Assembly (NCBI RefSeq): GCF_030272615.1
Contig: NC_081408.1
Coordinates: forward strand, 762,716,673-762,780,672
Length of the DNA stretch: 64,000 nucleotides
Reading direction: 5' to 3'
Source of the DNA: Cryptomeria japonica
Lineage: Eukaryota > Streptophyta > Pinopsida > Cupressales > Cupressaceae
This document shows positions 11,974 to 24,240 of this stretch, in pieces (position 1 is the first letter of the stretch; each line of letters opens with the position of its first letter). The position numbers were made by a program, and so were the translations under genes. The notes under the pieces are model-generated. The model was not told the origin of the DNA, made no database searches, and worked only from the letters and a program-made list of their open reading frames with translations.

Positions 11974-13640
11974 GTGGAAGCGTGAACAAGTCACTGACTC
12001 TCATGTAAGAGAATGCCTCAAAAGAAGCCAGCCTTCTTTGCGGGATCTTGAGCTTGTAATCAAATCATAATAAACTTATCTATCAAAGTATAAATCACTG
12101 CTATCAAAACATAATATAGGCGTTGAAAAGGATTTAGAAGTTTTTAAGTAAATGAATCGTGGCAGCGTAAATCCAAAGTCAACAATTTGTAATCAATGCA
12201 ATGCATAATATAAAGTTCTCAATCATAGAATATGCATTAAATGGAATAGTTTGAAAAGACTTTAAAAACTTTCAAGTAAATGCAATGCACAGAGGTTGTG
12301 CGCTAAGTGGATTTGTTGAAACGGATTTAGAAAGTTGTATGTGGCTTCCCTGCCTGTGTGTGGGATGGTAGTGCAAATGCCCAGGTCGACATGCATGCAA
12401 ACGTGGAATCACAGCCAAGACACATGAATTATATGATAGTATGCCTCAAAGAGACGTTAGCTCGTGCAGTGCAATGATTGCTCCATATGCATTAAGGATT
12501 TTGGTGAAAAGGCTGTTAAAGTTCTCGAGGCAAATGCAATTGGCAGGCGTAAATCCAGATTTAAAAAGCTCTTCCTGTAACGCGATGGGAGCTTTGTGAC
12601 AGGGTACATACACACAAATGTTTTTGAAGCATTGAAAAGGCACTAGAAACTTGTAGAAAATGCCATATGAAGCCTTCTAATATGAAATCTGGCAATTGTT
12701 TCTAATGCATACTGGAATTTTGGCAGATGTTGTATTTGCAGAGGCGTCATGAAAAACATGCATGCAGAACGTGGAAGCAGAAAGAATGCACAAGTGAATA
12801 TAATTTGAACGAATGCCTCAAGGAGATGTCATCACATGAGTGCAAGATATGCCCAAATTCAATGAATTAAAAAAAAAGTTAGAGCAAATGCAGTCGATAA
12901 GCGTAAGGCCCAAGTTAACGACTTTAGAACAGACTTGAGAAATTTTCGCAATGCATGCACTAAAATGATTGAATCTCGTGAAATGTAATGATTGTCGGTT
13001 TTGTATAGAATAAAGGCATGTATAACAGTATAGAATCATTCTGGCAAACGTTCAAGCAAATGCACAGTTAAATACTATGAACGCGGCTAGTAGACTCACG
13101 GCGGTACCAATTATCTCCTTGCCTGTGCTAAAATGGTAGAAACCATAGTGATCACGATATCATGCTCTGTAAGGGAATAAGTATGTGCCATGATTACAGG
13201 ATTATGCAAGAAATGGATTTGTTGAAGTGGAGGCGTTGAAACAAGGTTGGAAACTTTTCCAACAAATGCAACAGCCGATGTGAAACCAAATTCAATGAAC
13301 CTGCAGTTGGTAGGCGTAAAGCCAAAAGGTCGCAGCCTTCACCTGTGCCTCCACTACTTGTGCTGCAATGGTAGCTTGGGAGCAAGCTAACAATAGGCAA
13401 TCAGTTGCTTGTGCCGTAATTCCATACTCCTCCCTTCAAACATAAAGGAGTTAGATCCTTAAAACATTAATAAACATAAAGCCTTCGAACAGGGTATGGA
13501 CATACATTAAAACATAAAGGCGTTACATAATGCCTCAAAGAGATGTTAATAATAGCATGATGTGCACATAATGTATCCCTTAAAAAGGCTTTTTAAGAAC
13601 AACATTATGGGAGCTTGTCAGTAGCGTATGAATACCTATT

Positions 13641-14112
13641 ATACCAAAGTACTTGAAAATTCACACATTGAAATCCCATAGTTAGCAATGAAGACAAATC
13701 TCTTACAAATAAATTCTTCAATCAATATCATCGCTAGTTAGTAATAATACATTACACATTTTTATGTAATAAGCATATCATCATATTTCACGTCGGGTTT
13801 ATCAAATGTATCGTGTCAAAATGGTTAGTCAAGATTAGTAATCAATATAAATCAAAACCATCTTAAAAACGATATCAAGAAAGATAAAACATAGAAGCAT
13901 ATGAGAGATAAAAACGAATAAACATTAAGACTTCTCTCAAGACACTCTCAATGTCATTAGCTCTTCCTTGTCCTCCTCATCTCCACGAACCGCATTGCTT
14001 TGAAGTTTTCAATTGAAGATTGGGAGATTGAGTGGAGTTAAGTGTGGATTGCTCACACTTGCATAACAAAGTAAGGATATATAGGTGATAATTTGGGGTA
14101 TGATAAGGATAC
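13641..14112. other. AT-rich spacer
   Basis: No gene or element end recognised between the last PPR fragment and the E3 LTR. Short frames here show no known domain. Confidence 0.4.
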
Positions 14113-15640
14113 TGTAGTGTCGTAAATTGTACACCCTTGCTAGGGTGGTACAATTTCATGCTTAGTCTAGCACCCACCTTAGTGTGTCTTGCATCTTGCA
14201 TTTCGCATTCCCCTTTACGTATTTAATTAATTAATTTAATTAAATCTAAGGTCACATCTCATCACTTTACACATTATAAAGTTGGGCCCTTTACCCTAAG
14301 TGTGCCCCTTTTCATCTTATTCCTCCAATTAATCATTTAATCATAAACCCTAATTATGTTTTATTTTGACTATTTAGGTTTGATTTCACATATCAAAACA
14401 TCTTGAAATCAGCTATAACTTTGGGATGCGCTCTAATATCATCATATCTAACGGCCCTAAAAATTTGGTGAAAAGTTGGTCGGACCATGGCGGGAATGCA
14501 CATGGTCCACGACTTTTTCCCCAAAATTTCGGGAGCACAATCCTATGATATAATAATGCTATGATATAATAATGCTTAACCCCAAAATATCAATGAGAAA
14601 TTCAAATCCTAGGTCGGCCTAAACATGAAATTAAGACCTAGGGTTTCATACTTAAGAGCTCTCTTTCTTCATTTGAAGGGGTCTTCTTCTAAGAATCTAA
14701 GAGCGGGTTTTTGGGAGCATAAAGAACCTTCTTTGCAGCAAAAGAGTAGATTTTTGAGTCTTCAACAAAATTCAACATTCATTCATCAAACATTCATCAA
14801 GCATCATTTTATCAATTGGGGGCTTTTGAATATGTAGAAGAACAATAGGAGATCACCGACTGACGATTGGCTTGTACCTCTCCCTTGGGGTTGGGTATGG
14901 TTTCATGTTGTTTTCATGTCTTTGCATAAGCTTCATTTTGATTTACATTCATGCTTTAGATCACTTTGCATTGTGGATTTAGAGCATTTACTTTGTCAAT
15001 TATAAGCAATTAGAGTTTACTCTTTAGGGTTGCTTTAGGTTGTTTACTTTCATTCTTAGGATCTTGCACATACACAAGGTTCTTGCACACTCATTTTCAT
15101 TACATTGTCGGCTATTCGTGGACGTGGAAATCACCAAAATGGGGTTTTGACTAAGGCAAAACCCTATATAGCCACCCCAAACCCTCTTTTTCAGGTTTAG
15201 GTACAGGTTCAGATCCGAGCGTCGCAGGAAGTTTCGGGACCGGAAGAGCACATAGGGACAGTTTTGGGTTGCAAATCTTGGCAGAAACCCCAAGGACAGG
15301 GGCATGGCACCCTGGTCCTTCCCAGCATAGTGGCATGGCGCCATGGTCCTGCCCTCTGTCAGCAGGACTTGGCAGAACAACACTTTGCAAGTCTCAAAAT
15401 CCCTCATGTCAGTTGCAACTTCAAAATTACAAAATTAGGACAGTGGCGTGGCACCCTGGTCCCGGACATTTCTACTCATATTTCATACACAGGTGCACCT
15501 CTTATTTTTCCTTCTAATCTGTACTTTTCAGTAATGTATCAGTTGTTCTTTGATCTGCATTCTCAGATTAGGGTTTGCTTGCTTATTTGCTTTCTAGGTT
15601 AGATCGCATTTTGCATTATTCCTCTCTCATTTATAGCAAA
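14113..15640 (+). mobile_element. E3 gypsy-type LTR
   Basis: Starts TGTAGTGTCGTAAATTGTAC, closely matching the start of the E6 3' LTR (TGTAGCATCGTAAATTGTAA at 32286). Further common landmarks are AAAACCC(C)TATA/TCC near 15160 and 33130, and three spaced GG-CACCCTGGTCC motifs. The right end is not defined; it fades out before E4. It may be the 5' LTR of E6, separated from its body by later insertions, or an independent solo LTR. Open frames of 80-130 codons inside it overlap the repeated motif and look accidental. Confidence 0.6.
15301..15462 (+). repeat. Three-copy GGCRTGGCRCCMTGGTCC motif in E3
   Basis: Copies at 15301-15318, 15332-15349 and 15445-15462 (spacing 31 and 113 bp): GGCATGGCACCCTGGTCC, GGCATGGCGCCATGGTCC and GGCGTGGCACCCTGGTCC. 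The E6 LTR has three related copies with almost the same spacing. Confidence 0.8.
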
Positions 15641-15689
15641 GGAATAGAAAACCTAAGAGGTAATCCATGGATCTCTCTTCCTCATAAGA

Positions 15690-16669
15690 AGTAGTTGAAG
15701 TGTGTTACCTCCCTAGGCTCTTTCATATTCCATGAGTGTGTATGAGAGTGGGATTAGGATTTCCATACTTAGTCTCACTTTTTCCCCTACAAAGATATTA
15801 TGGAGATGCTTATGATGTCAAGAGGACAACACAAGTTTGCAATGATTTATGGATAAAAGGGGAAAGTAATGATGTCATGAAAGTGGATAAAATGCCAACA
15901 TGAGGATGCATAAAAAAGTAGATTTTTTGATTGATGGATAGAGGCTTCAATTTATAGAGTTGGGAGCCTAGAAATGGATGGTCAAGATTAAAAGAGTGAT
16001 CAAGGGTTTAGATTGAAAGGGAATGTGGTCCTAGGTTTTAAGGCTTAGCCTTGTGACAAGTGTCACAAGGAGAAGTGGGTGCAAAGGTAAATGTGCTCAC
16101 ACATGTGTGAGCAAATCTTGGGAAGTCCAAGAGGTGACAAGTGGAAACACTTGTGGAAAGGTGTAAAGGCTAGTGGAAGAGATTTTATTACATAGGGGCC
16201 AAAAGGGGAAAGAGTAGGGTGGCTCTTTGGGGAAGAGAATCCTCATGCACATGTGTGAGAACCCCTTGGTCAAAGGTTATGTGGACATGTGAAGTGACTT
16301 GTGAGTCACATGTTGGTTTAGGTAGATGTGTAGTATTTTTAATTTGAATAAATACTAACATTGGTTGGGCTTTGGATTAATTAGGGTAACGACGGGATTA
16401 GATGATAGGTCTGTAGGAATCACTAAATTAGCCTAATTAATCATGGATTAATTTAACTAATTAGGATTAGGGATAAAAATGGAATATTCTATAAAGGCGA
16501 GTTAGATTTATTGAAATAAATCAATATTTGGAAGAAGTAGAAAGGAGATATTAATTAAATATAATTTAATTAATTTAAAGGTAATGGCAGGCTAATATGA
16601 TTAATTAAATTAACCATACAATAGACATAATTAATTAAATATTAATTTAGTCAATTTTATGTGTCTACA
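15690..16669 (-). mobile_element. E4 3' LTR, minus orientation
   Basis: On the minus strand it begins TGTAGACACATAAAATTGAC at 16669, immediately after a polypurine tract, so it is a 3' LTR. A TATA box reads CTATAAATT on the minus strand (about 15949-15959). U3 is rich in TTAATTAAAT. A stretch following the TATA box (ATGGATGGTCAAGATT on the plus strand) matches the E2 LTR near 9140, so the two belong to related families. The left limit is approximate. Confidence 0.65.
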
Positions 16670-16684
16670 TTTGCCCCTCTTTGA
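16670..16684 (-). promoter_or_regulatory. E4 polypurine tract
   Basis: Minus strand TCAAAGAGGGGCAAA directly before the LTR start. The same tract precedes the E8 LTR at 36406-36419, supporting the LTR boundary and orientation. Confidence 0.75.
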
Positions 16685-17679
16685 TATAGCTAATAATTAG
16701 GGTCAATTAAGTAATAAATCACTAATAATTTAAATTAACCATAACAAGGGTGGAAAGAGGGGTGAAACTAATAGATCTAGCCTCAATCCACCAAGATTCC
16801 ACCTAAGGAAAGGGCTAAAAGTTTGATTAGATTCACCTGGATTAGGGTTTTCCTCTTTCCTAGGTTGAGTTTGATTAATAATTATAAATTAGGGGAAAAC
16901 AATGAATAACTAAAGTGAATCATCACAAGTAGACTGCTACAGATATCCCATGGAGCCACAAACTAAGATATGAGCAAAATAAGATGTTTAGAATTTGTTC
17001 CCAAACATTCAACCTGATTTTTTGGGGCTAGGTAGTATAGATCATCAAAAGTTGAACTTGTTCGTCACTATAGAATCTATCAGGATTATCGAGTTCAACT
17101 CCTATACCTATTCCCTGCACATAGAAATATGGGAAATAGGTTGGGAATAGGGGTTTGCCTTAGGTCAAACCTCAATTTTGGAATTAACCATGAAATTCAA
17201 ATGATAAATGTAATGAAATATTGTAATAAAATACTTTCCTTTGAGGAAGGTTAGATCTAAAATGAGATGCTTGAAACAACAATGTATACCCGATGAAGTT
17301 TTGCTTGACCTTCACACAAAGGTTTTAGGGTTTCATGTAGAACACCTTCATAAAACATTATCATAGATGCCATCGTCAATACTTGAACTTGACTTCAAAT
17401 CTACTCCAATGCTTGATGAATGGCTATCTGCTTGCTTACTTGAATTTGCTAGAGTCTAATTTAGATGATAAAAGATTGATTAGGATTCAAATGAGAGGGG
17501 TAGACCTCTTTTTATACTTGACTATCTGAAAACAAATTAATTTTTTGGAGTAGGCCGACACGGTATCCAATTTACCACTCATTTGAGATGACCATTGTAC
17601 GACCCAAATTTGGGTCCTGATTAGGAGGACCAGGGCATTGGGCACCTTGGTTTTGATTTAGGACCATGGTGCTTGTTGT
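16685..17679. other. Noncoding element interior, unassigned
   Basis: Should be E4 interior or another LTR. No domain was found on either strand. A TATA-like ATAAAAAGAGG on the minus strand near 17505 and a minus-strand copy of the CCTGGTCC motif near 17620-17670 suggest an LTR or leader fragment. Confidence 0.35.
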
Positions 17680-18200
17680 TGTATGAAACCTCATCAAACT
17701 CGGAGGTTAAATTTTCTCCACTTTTATTGGCACGGTTTCTCCCCAAATTTTTGAATGGAGGTTTGGGGGCAGTGCCCCTTGCGAGGTCTAGGAGTAGTGC
17801 CCCCACAGGGGTTTTTGAGGGCACTACCCTCGAAAGCTCAAACGACTTTAATTATTTTATAAAGGCATCAAGAGTTATTTTTCTATTGGCTGACATATGC
17901 TAACCCTATTTTTTTTGTAACTAACATAAGTATTATTAAAACAACTAAGGGTTAGGGTTTTCTGTAGAGAATTTTGTAACATTTTGTAGCATTATTGAGT
18001 TGCAAGGGATTGTTGGTTGTAATTAGTTCAATTTGTTGGATAATAATATTGGACTCTTTGTTTGGTGGATGTAGCCCAATTTTGGGTGAGCCACATTAAA
18101 AATTGTCTCCTCACTATTATTATTTATGTGTTTTTCATTCCTCTATTTAATCTTTATTTGCATATAATTGATATTTTATGCACACAATTCATAACAGTGC
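17680..18200 (+). mobile_element. Copia-like LTR fragment
   Basis: Contains a GC-rich block of short GGGGGCACT-type inverted units (17760-17830), a TATA-like TTTTATAAAGG near 17855, and a GTGGATGTAGCCC...TTGGGTGAGCCACATTAAAAATTGTCTCC-like segment near 18065-18108 of the kind seen at the 3' end of plant copia LTRs. No good primer-binding site follows, so the assignment is tentative. Confidence 0.4.
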
Positions 18201-18995
18201 CTAGCACCCTAGTCCTAAAAAAATAGGACTCAAGATGAGGGAGAGATAGTGGAAATGATAAAAATGTAAGTCTAGTACAAGGTGTGAGCGGAATAAACAA
18301 AATTATCAAGCATCAAAAATCAAAACGCCAAAGTGAGGTCTAGGTGAGGATGAAATTGTAAGCAAGTGCAATTTATGATGCTACATAATATAAAATTTTC
18401 CTTTAATCGGTTAATAGTTAATCACTAATATTGTAAACTACATTTTTTGAATCTCTCTATCATTGTTGTTATTTAACTTATGAAAGTGAATGAACAATGA
18501 TTATTACACTTTGAATTGGTGTATTTTTTATTTTTGGAGATTGCATTCCTAAAGATGACCACTGGAGGTAGTGTGACTCTCATTTTCTTTCTTTCAATTA
18601 GATTAGTTTCATTTACATATGCATTAGTTAGATTGGTGTTACTCTCTTAATTATTTTTAGTTATTTTATGGATTTTGTTAAGGAAATCATTCAGATAGAG
18701 TCTTGGTTGCAACTAAATTATTATAGTGTCGCCTATAGTAAATGTATATAATATGATTTCCATTTCCTGCATTATTACACTTTCTTTAGCTAGTATTTAT
18801 TTCATGTAACAATAGAAGGCTTAATAAATATTTGATGTATATATAGTGCCAACATCACCCTAGATTTACATCTCTAGTCAATAATTAGATGAGCCTCCAC
18901 TTAGGACATTTGGTTACCTCATTGGGCACTCTGATCATGTTGAGTGCATGACATTCTACACCAACCATATGTGTGTAGTGGAGACCAATCATTTT
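18201..18995 (+). other. AT-rich noncoding stretch before the E6 primer site
   Basis: No coding potential. It may be the degraded 5' LTR end and flank of E6. A TG...CA pair could not be fixed. Confidence 0.35.
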
Positions 18996-19013
18996 TGGCA
19001 TTGTTGTCAAGGA
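18996..19013 (+). promoter_or_regulatory. E6 primer-binding site, decayed Athila type
   Basis: TGGCATTGTTGTCAAGGA resembles the Athila-type site TGGCGCCGTTGCCGGGGA, with G-to-A and C-to-T changes expected from decay of methylated DNA. It lies just after a possible LTR end (CCAATCATTT). Confidence 0.55.
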
Positions 19014-19542
19014 TGGTGCTAAGGTTTATGATCTTGAGTCTAGATTTAATTTTTGTTATTTACTTTCAATCATTTTTTTTGTCATTTACTTTCTATTATT
19101 TTCTTTCCATTAGAATAGTTGTTTTTTGAGATTAGTATCAACATGTTTACTAACAAGTGGAGGAAGATGACCAATAATCTCAATATTTCCATTACATGTA
19201 TCGATGGAGAGACTAAAGAGGAATTTTGTTCCCTCCACACAAAATGTAGAGGACATTTCAGCTTCAAGACGAGACGTAGAGGATTCACAAGAACCAATTC
19301 AAGAGCTAGAAGATCTATTTAGTGCAACTCTAAATCCAACATCTTCTAACAAATTTTAACCACACAAAGAACCTACCCAAAAGTACAAAGAAGTACTAGT
19401 AGCTATAATAAAAGTAAAAGCAGATAATCTTGAAGTACTAGTTAACTTTGAAATTCCCATCTTTGATCAAGAAAGAGCAGCAATATTAAAGAACATACTT
19501 TTGTATGCTCTCCCAATTTTCTATTGTTTAATCACAAAAGAC
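19014..19542 (+). pseudogene. E6 leader and gag N-terminal remnant
   Basis: Left part of E6 before E7 interrupts it. A short frame at 19119-19322 ends with FKTRRRGFTRTNSRARRSI and is followed by broken frames up to the E7 insertion. The last bases AAGAC (19538-19542) are the E7 target duplication. The gag capsid domain resumes on the other side of E7 at 27308. Confidence 0.5.
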
Positions 19543-21077
19543 TGGTGCAGGAGCACCTCTTGACTAAGATGATAAGAGAAATAAAGGCTAAATTTCACAA
19601 ATGGGAATGTGACCTTCCAATCAATGTAATAGGATACTCTTGTTTGTTTGATTTTTCTAATAAACCCCACCTTGTCACTCAATGACATGGATTTGGCAAA
19701 TTGATAAGCCACCATGGGCATATGGGCCTAGGGGTATTTGGTTGATTATTTTATAGGTGTTAATGTGTTTTAGATGTATTAGGAAGGTTTAGGACATGTT
19801 GAAACATCTCTAGGTAGGTGGATATAACATATGTCAAAATTTGCTCAAACTTGACAGCTTTTGGTTGCAAATAGAAACTTCTTTCCAACGATCACCTTAG
19901 TTAAAAAGGTGGTTGATAACCATTGAGGAAGGTATAAAATTAAATTACCAATCATCATTGAGGGGGGAGGATGACTTTGTAAACATTTGGCATAACTGAA
20001 GTAATACAATTCTGAGAATTTCCTGCAATTTTGTTATTCTACACAGTGTACGGTATTGTACAAACATTTTGGAATTAGGAAACCACTAGGATGTGTTAGA
20101 GTGTCCAATCACCTTTCATATGCATCAAGTTTGAGTTCTTAATTCGCCAGGACAAGAGAGAAACCTGTAATTTTCTGGAAGTGGTCTAGATTTAACAGTT
20201 TTGCTAGGGTTTTGCAAAGAAATGGCCTTACCTTGTTGATCCCTCATTGGTAGTTCACAGATTTGGAGGGGATGAAAGTATGGCCAATTTATTTTGGTAT
20301 TTTGAAGGTATTTTGTAGGTTTGGACCAATTGGAGGCAAGGGTTTGATGCATTAAGGTGGACAACTCCATGCGGCCACCATGTATGAGTAAGCAAACAGG
20401 TCTCACATCAGGGGTTAGAGGTATGATCATGGCCTAAGACTTAGGAATTGGTGAATTTTCCATGTCCTAAGAGTTTCCCTTGATTTTTTTTGGTGAGTTA
20501 AGGTTTGTGTCTACACACTCCTTTGTAAAATAGGCCTAATTGGGGCTATTAGGTCTCCTAACCAAGATAGGGTTTGGATTCTTATGTTCCCAACAGGTAA
20601 GAACCCCTAGGATATGTTTTGTAAATCTCAAAAGGGTATCCAAATCTAGAATTTTTTGCCTGAGTCTTCAGGAAAAATAAGGAGTTAAGTGTGGAAAACT
20701 GGTCTGTCAAGGCTACTAGGATTAGTAGGCCTTATTGCAGCAGTTACCCCAAACTGGTAGAGGGAACCTAAATGTATTGATTGAAGGAGATCTCCCTAGA
20801 CTAAGGGATTTCAAATAAAACCTTGAATAGCCATTTTTGCATTGGAGAAGGGACCAAACCATTGTTGACCATAGGGTCCTTAGGAGCCTCTAAAATACCT
20901 CATGAGATTCTTAATGAAAGAGACCTTGTGAGGAAGTCATTTTTTGGAATAAAGGGATGTGGGACTTGTCAAACTGATATTCCTTAACCCTTTGTAGTGT
21001 CGTGTGATTTCTAGAGTCCTTGGTGTGCTCTTGGATTAGGGGAACCTATCCTATACCTATACTAGGGCTCTGCATCA
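19543..21077 (+). mobile_element. E7 5' LTR
   Basis: 1,535 bp with TGGTGCAGGAGC start and CTGCATCA end, matching the 3' LTR at 25753-27302 along its length with scattered differences. A TATAAAAT box lies at about 19933-19940. Confidence 0.9.
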
Positions 21078-21080
21078 GAT

Positions 21081-21092
21081 TGGTATCAGAGC
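21081..21092 (+). promoter_or_regulatory. E7 primer-binding site
   Basis: TGGTATCAGAGC, an exact initiator-tRNA-Met type site, three bases after the LTR end. Confidence 0.93.
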
Positions 21093-21126
21093 ATAGGAGG
21101 AATCCTTTTGGGAAGAACAATAGTAC

Positions 21127-22320
21127 ATGTCAACAGAAGAATCAAAGGGTGAGGCTAGAAGAATGTCTCCAAAGGTGACAAATGTGGAACTTGCCAGGAT
21201 GGTGCAAGAGAATAGAGAAGAGAATGAACAGCTTAGAAAGTTGATTGAGAACTTGGAGGCTAGAGAGACCTGATGGGTCAGAGGAAGTGGGAGAAGAAGA
21301 GGAGAACCCACAAGGGCAGGAAGAAGAGGAAGATCCTACAGAGAATAGGTACCTGGTCAATGCCTTGAAGTTTGTGGAGAGGAGAGCCATGGACCAGAAA
21401 TAAAACTTACCTATTTTCAGTGGGAATATGGACGACGATGGAGTTATGGATTGAATAGAGTCCTTAAACAACTTCTTTGAATGTGAAGACATTGCTGATA
21501 GCCAAAAGATGAAGATTGCCAAGTCAAAAATGCAGGGAGTAGCCCTGACATGGTGGAATTTTGTGCAAGGAGAAAGTGTAAAAGAGGGAAGAGGAATTAT
21601 CACCTCTTGGAAGAAGATGATTGTAGAGATCAAGGGAGTATATGTACCCAAGGATTATGAAGTCCAATTACACAAGAGAAGGCATAATCTCAAACAGAAA
21701 GAGATGGATGTGTGTGCCTATAGTGAAGAATTTCAAAAACTGAGTATAAAGTCTAAGAAGGTTGAAGATGAAAGTGAAAGAGTGGCAAGGTATCTAAATG
21801 GCCTAAGGTGGAACATACAAGAAGAGTTGAACCTCTTGTGCCCAGACACTGTTCATAGATTATATCAATTATCATTAAAGGTGGAGGAGAAGCTCAAAAG
21901 AAGACAAGAGCATAGCGGTAGAGGAATGGGTAAGCAACCAAGAGGAAGGAGCAAATTCAAAGGAAGAGGATCAAATTTTGAGTTTCAAGGAGAGAGCAGT
22001 CAAGACTCCTCAAGGAATGACAACAACAACAAATGCAACTTCAGAGGGAGAAGGCCTAATTTTAGAGGTAAATCATTAGGAAGAGGAGTAGGACCAATAA
22101 AGTGTTTTAATTGCAAGCAAGAGGGACACATTTCCAACAGATGCCCGGAGAAGATGGGGTCTAGTTCCCAAGGAGAAAGGAGAGCCAATCTAACCCAAGA
22201 ATCAAATTACCAAGGCAATAGTAAACCCGATTCATATGGTTATCCAGAGACCGGAGAGGCACTAATGTTGAGAAGAACCCTCTTGAAGGTACCAACACCT
22301 ATGGATCCACCTCAGAGGAA
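21127..22320 (+). pseudogene. E7 gag
   Basis: Capsid and nucleocapsid protein of the chromovirus. The start codon at 21127 gives MSTEESKGEARRMSPKVTN. The N-terminal part is interrupted by a stop after LEARET and by frame changes before 21500. The open segment from 21509 contains the Retrotrans_gag domain (MQGVALTWWNFVQGESVKEG, then WKKMIVEIKGVYVP), a basic region (RGRSKFKGRGS) and a canonical zinc knuckle CFNCKQEGHISNRC near 22104-22145. The frame runs on into the protease, as usual in chromoviruses with one gag-pol frame. Confidence 0.87.
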
Positions 22321-22720
22321 GTCTATCTTCTGCACCACTTGCCAATCAGGAGGAAAGGTATGTAAAATTTTGATCAACTCAGGGTCTAGTGAGAATTTTG
22401 TGTCAATAGAAATGGTAGAGAAGTTGAAATTGAGGAGGATACCCCATCCATACCCCTATAAGGTGTCTTGGCTCACAAAGGGGCAACAAACACTTGTAGA
22501 AGAGTAGTCATGGGTAGAATTCCATATAGGTGCATATTAAGATAAGATTTTGTTTGATATTGTTAACATGGATGCTTATCACCTCTTGTTTGGAAGACCA
22601 TGGCAGTATGATCTCAAAGCACACCATGATGGATTTAGGAATACCTACTCCATCACAAAGAATGGCAAGGTCATAGAGCTACTGCCCCTGACTGAAAACA
22701 ATGAAGAGCAGAAATAAACT
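22321..22720 (+). pseudogene. E7 protease, catalytic Asp lost
   Basis: Follows gag in the same frame. The active-site segment reads ILINSGSSENFVS, where the family has D-S-G; the aspartate is replaced by asparagine (GAT to AAT would do it). A stop at 22505-22507 and another at about 22540 break the domain before DAYHLLFGRPWQYD, the usual C-terminal retropepsin motif. Both the lost aspartate and the stops mean no protease activity. Confidence 0.82.
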
Positions 22721-22729
22721 AAGTCCAAA

Positions 22730-23580
22730 GTGATGATGATGGAGGGAAAACCATTCCTCAAGGAGATAAAGATGGAAGAAGGAATATGGTTTGCATTGCT
22801 TCCAATACCAACCTCAAAGAAGAGGCTTGATGCAGATGACAGAGAAGAAGGAAAGGACAAGGATCTTAGTCTGGAAGTGAAGGAGATCATTGGTAGATAC
22901 CAAGGCATAGTTGCAGATGGAGTGCCAAGGAGTTTGCCACCAATGAGAGAGATCAGTCACTGTATTGACTTGATCCCAGGGGCTACTTTGCCTAACAAGG
23001 TTGCATACAAACTCACACCACAGAAAAATGAGGAGATGGCAAGGCAGATTCAAGAGTTTGTAGATTCTGATCTGATTGGAAATAGTCTTAGCCCATGTGC
23101 AGTACCTGCAGTTTTGGCACCCAAAAAGGATGGAACATGGAGGCTTTGTACTGACTCAAGAGCTCTCAATAAGATCACCATAAGGTATAGATTTCCAATT
23201 CCTAGGATAGAGGATTTGCTTGATTGTTTGGGGGGTGCAAAATATTTTTCTAAAATTGATTTAAAGAGTGGATACCACCAAATTAGAATTAGGCCTAGTG
23301 ATGAGTGGAAAACAACCTTTAAAAAAATTAAGGGTTGTATGAGTGGAAGGTTATGCCATTTGGTTTGTCTAACACCCCAAGTACATTCATGAGACTCATG
23401 AATGAAGTTTTGAAAGAATTCACAAGGAAGTTTGTAATAGTGTACTTGGATGACATCCTAGTATTCAACTGGACAAAAGAAGAACACTTGAGGCATCTAG
23501 ACATGGTTTTGAAAAAGTTGAGCGAAGAGGAATTGATGATCAATATGGAGAAGTGTTTGTTCATGTAGGAGGAACTCATC
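22730..23580 (+). pseudogene. E7 reverse transcriptase
   Basis: Ty3/gypsy RT. The first open part, 22730-23392, contains the N-terminal RT blocks (PAVLAPKKDGTWRLCTDSRA, then KIDLKSGYHQIRI). A frame change near 23330 leads to 23335-23568 with [20 protein letters not shown] and the catalytic YLDD at 23443-23454. A stop at 23566-23568 follows. The catalytic box is intact but the protein is split by at least one frameshift. Confidence 0.88.
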
Positions 23581-23589
23581 TACCTTGGA

Positions 23590-24240
23590 TTTGTGATCTC
23601 CAAAGGTCACTTGAAGATGGATCAGGATAAGGTAAATGCAATTCTTTCTTGGCCTACTCCTAAGACTATTCGTGAGGTTAGAAGTTTCCATGGATTAGCC
23701 ACATTTTATAGAAAGTTCATAAGAGGTTTTAGTCATATATGTGCTCCAATGTTGGAAACCATAAAAGGTGGTCAAAAGTGTAGGTTCTCTTGGACAAAGG
23801 AGGTGGATGAGGCATTTGAAACTCTCAAGAAAAAGGTAGCTCAACAACCGATACTTGTTTTACCTGATTTTAACAAAGTGTTTTAGATTGAATGTGATGC
23901 TAGTCATTTGGCCATAGGAGCAGTCATAAGACAAGAAGGCAAACCTATAGCATTCTTTAGTGAAAAGCTCAATGAGGCAAAGAGAAAATATTCTTCTTAT
24001 GACCTAGAAATGTATGCACTAGTTCAAGCTTTGAAAAAATGGAGGCACTATCTGCTACCAATGGCATTTTTAGTCTATGTCGAAAACCAAGCCTTGAGTT
24101 TCATTAATAGCCAAGAAAAGTTAAACCATAGGCATATTAAGTGGGTAGAATCCTTACAAGCCTGTACCTTTTCCATAAAACACAAGAAAGGAGTATCCAA
24201 GAAAGTGGATGATTCACTGAGTAGGGGAGTGCTAATCATA
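23590..24240 (+). pseudogene. E7 gypsy RNase H
   Basis: RT thumb/connection (FHGLATFYRKFIRGFSHICA) followed by RNase H: IECDASHLAIGAVIRQEG, then SSYDLEMYALVQALKKWRHY. A stop at 23884-23886 sits just before the first catalytic aspartate. The usual T-D-x-Q/H-A-L motif reads VENQAL, so another catalytic aspartate is lost. The domain ends in VDDSLSR. Confidence 0.83.

Larger units (their letters stand above)
10310..13640 (+). pseudogene. Decayed pentatricopeptide-repeat (PPR) protein gene
   Basis: Remains of a plant PPR gene. Intact relatives bind organelle RNA for editing, splicing or stability in mitochondria or chloroplasts. The start of the repeat signature, ATGCCTCAAAGAGATGT or a close variant, recurs near 11426, 12001, 12442, 12814 and 13529. 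The clearest translation is MPQRDVISWNEMIARYAQN at 11426, and at 12442 MPQRDVSSCSAMIAPYA continues with RQMQLAGVNPD. Another piece reads LVDMLFKCGSV at 11627-11664. All are recognisable PLS-class PPR segments. Frames change every few tens of codons and stops are frequent, so no protein can be made. A SINE interrupts it at 11670 and a perfect tandem duplication covers 10411-11376. It is the only host-gene-like sequence in the window. Limits are approximate. Confidence 0.78.

Noticed and set aside
15024-15602. Overlapping frames of 80-127 codons on both strands in E3
   Set aside because: They lie in an LTR, overlap the repeated motif, have no domain and are not conserved in the E6 LTR.
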